NCBI GenBank assembly: GCA_019321725.1
Contig: CM033116.1
Location: forward strand, 18,745,869 to 18,809,868
From: Paulownia fortunei
Lineage: Eukaryota > Streptophyta > Magnoliopsida > Lamiales > Paulowniaceae
DNA: 64,000 bases
Direction of reading: 5' to 3'
Shown: positions 62,113 to 64,000 of the stretch, piece after piece
How positions within the stretch are numbered: the first letter of the stretch is position 1
Layout: each line of letters starts with the position of its first letter
Notes under the pieces: generated by a model
The model's input: only the letters and a program-made list of their open reading frames with translations
The model's database searches: none
What the model was told of the DNA's origin: nothing
Program-made: the position numbers and the translations under genes

Positions 62113-64000
62113 TTATGCAGTATGGGTAAGATTGACAGCTCTATTGATTCTCTCAAGAATGCCACTGGCTTTTCTCTTGGCTCTGGAAGTGCCATTTTGA
62201 GCAAGTTGAGATATTGTATGATACCTAGTTTCCTCTTCCCTCATCTCCTTCCACTTGGATCGACCACTAAAACAGATAGTATATAGGATGGCAATGCAAT
62301 TCTCCTTATTGCGAGCACAAGAGGTCTCCCTAATTATACCAAGCAGGCAAGGAACTGCGCCAAGCTCTCCCATTTCTTCGATAGCCTTTTGGCTGGTTGA
62401 AAGCATAGCAATGATGGACAATAACTCATCAACATGCATTCTACTCATGATCTTTTTCAGGATCACTGGCACCGCACCATCTCTAACAGCTCTTGCTTTA
62501 TTCTCATGAATGATACAGAGATTAAAAATTGCTGAAGCAACATCTTTCATCGCTAAAGGATGCCCTTCGTCCAATAGGTCAATTAGGGGCTTCAACGCAC
62601 CAGATTTACCAATTAGTGCCTTATTTGAGTCGAGAGCTGACAATGTAAAAAGGGCTGCAGCTGCATTGCTCCTTGTTTCAATTGTTCCGGACCTCAATGC
62701 ATCCATGAGAAGAGGTATAACCATAGGTGTTTCTGCAACAAGCTTCTTGTTATTGTCATGAATGGAAAGATTCAAAAGTGTTGTAATTATATCTTCTTGG
62801 AGGTCTGGATGAAGCTCACTCTGGCACTTGCTTTGAGAGAGCGGAGACAGCAACTGCAGAATCGCATCAAGAGATTCGCCGAAAAGAGCCCGAAACGAAG
62901 GCATTCTTTTTGTCAATAGCCGCAACTCTTTTGCAGCTTCTTTTTGACCGGACAATGTTGAAGACATTTTCTTGAGCAAAGAAAGGAAATGGTCCCTATC
63001 AGATTCTGTTAAGCCCTCCTCACTGGTATACTGAACAGAGTCTGGCAATTTAATCCCATGATTTTTGCACCATTGTACTATCATTTCCCGAATCAAGTGA
63101 TTAGGCGTAAGAATAGTGTGAGAGAGTACTTGTTGGGTTCGAGGGCATGTCCTATTCCCAGCTTTTAACCATTTCTGAATGAATGGCCTATCGAAAGTCT
63201 GCCAAATTTGCAGGAAAAATGTTATCAATGCAGACAAAAGACAACATAGATGAATGTTTAAGCAAGAAATTCCAATCTCATGACTGCAAAATGATCACAA
63301 TGTCACCGCATTATCGATTTATACAAGATACAATTACTCTCCTCAAACATATAAATCAAAAGTTTGGTTTAAAATGAACTTTTTTCCCAAGCATTTCCGA
63401 TGCCTCAGATTATAAATTTTATAAAATAGACAATATAGAGGGAAAAATAAAAAAGCTTGATCATCTTAACTACCAACAAAAGGAAAATTTAGGACCAGAC
63501 AGAAAAATATCCACCACGAGCACCATCTCCCTTCTTCCAAAGCCCCCACCTCCACCACACACATAGAGAGAAGAAAAGAAAAACCTGGGCAGAGAGAAAA
63601 AAAGAAAGACACGTATGATTGAGCATCAAATATTTTCAAGCTCAACATCAAAACAAAAACATGGGCTATCATTTAAGAAATCAATTTGATCCATCAAAGG
63701 CAAGCATGGCAATCAACTACTTCAATTACCCACCAACCAATTATCAGTAAAATCTGAAAAAAAAAGATCAAAAAGAACATTTCTTAATCCAGAAACGTCC
63801 AGAAGAAAATACTTCCACCAACCACCAAAACTAAATATCCTCAACAACATTCTCAAAGTCCAGCCAAAGCCCAGTTCACAATTGATCAAAAACTCATCTA
63901 AACTTCTACCAACACATTGTAAAACAATTTCACAACAACAGAAGAATCACACACACACAAATTCAAAACTTCAGCTAGAAACTAAAATAAAACACCTGTC
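62113..64000 (-). CDS. PUB9: PUB9, U-box and ARM-repeat E3 ubiquitin ligase (partial, 5' end missing)
   Basis: The main exon is 63198-62113 (361 residues and stop). It begins TFDRPFIQKWLKAGNRTCPR, the second half of a U-box, continues with TPNHLIREMIVQWCKNHGI, and then carries armadillo-type helical repeats (for example TTLLNLSIHDNNKKL, NAAAALFTLSALDSNK, SAIFNLCIIHENK). The last five bases of the window read GACAG followed by GTGTTT on the gene strand, which fits the ...GQ end of the preceding U-box exon and its donor, so intron 63199-63995 separates them. About 95 N-terminal residues (from family length, about 460) lie beyond the edge. The family recruits E2 enzymes through the U-box and substrates or receptor kinases through the ARM domain. 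It matches my memory of At3g07360 closely. It is convergent with CHIP. Confidence 0.92.

Noticed and set aside
62255..62761. Plus-strand frames over PUB9
   Set aside because: Antisense shadows of the ARM-repeat coding exon.

Overview
The window is nuclear DNA of a flowering plant, most likely a core eudicot. Genes carry short exons with GT-AG introns, the intergenic DNA is very AT-rich, and every recognisable protein belongs to a plant family. The species cannot be fixed from sequence alone. There are no bacterial, organellar or viral genes, no rRNA, no intact tRNA and no transposase or reverse-transcriptase reading frame.

Eight genes are supported. From left to right they are: the first two coding exons of a class 3 lipase-like gene (minus, 2050-3180); a cytochrome b561/DOMON membrane protein (plus, 7455-9364); AIR12, a one-exon GPI-anchored DOMON protein (minus, 19910-20665); ribosomal protein eL32 (plus, 28487-29772); a UNICORN-type AGC VIII kinase (minus, 33076-34334); the histidine-triad enzyme HINT3 (plus, 42555-50746); the co-chaperone E3 ligase CHIP (plus, 53945-58973); and the U-box/ARM E3 ligase PUB9 (minus, 62113 to beyond the right edge, with 5 bases of the preceding exon visible at 63996-64000). 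Exon boundaries were read by hand from splice sites and frame, and each complete gene closes without a frameshift.

The order lipase, AIR12, CHIP, PUB9 matches, from memory, the Arabidopsis neighbours At3g07400, At3g07390, At3g07370 and At3g07360. The window is therefore probably an expanded, less fractionated form of that ancestral block, with four further genes between. Two members act in apoplastic or plasma-membrane redox chemistry (AIR12 and CYB561-DOMON) and two in ubiquitin-dependent protein quality control or turnover (CHIP and PUB9, convergently transcribed).

The intergenic DNA is dominated by short non-autonomous transposons. At least seven elements of about 370-1455 bp look hAT-like: 8-bp target-site duplications, mostly TAGGG-like or CAATG-type ends, and subterminal clusters of short G/C-containing words (CGATTCGATTC, CCGGTTC, CGGGT, GCTCG types) around an AT-rich core. 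There are also two long foldback elements (11236-12231 and 13078-13663), an exact 175-bp tandem duplication (4722-5071), intron minisatellites in HINT3, a degraded tRNA-Ile-like sequence (5319-5403), and a G-run and a C-run about 1 kb apart between CHIP and PUB9. No clearly new biological system was found. The most useful observations are the synteny block, the paired DOMON genes, the hAT-like element series and the unusual HINT3 leader.
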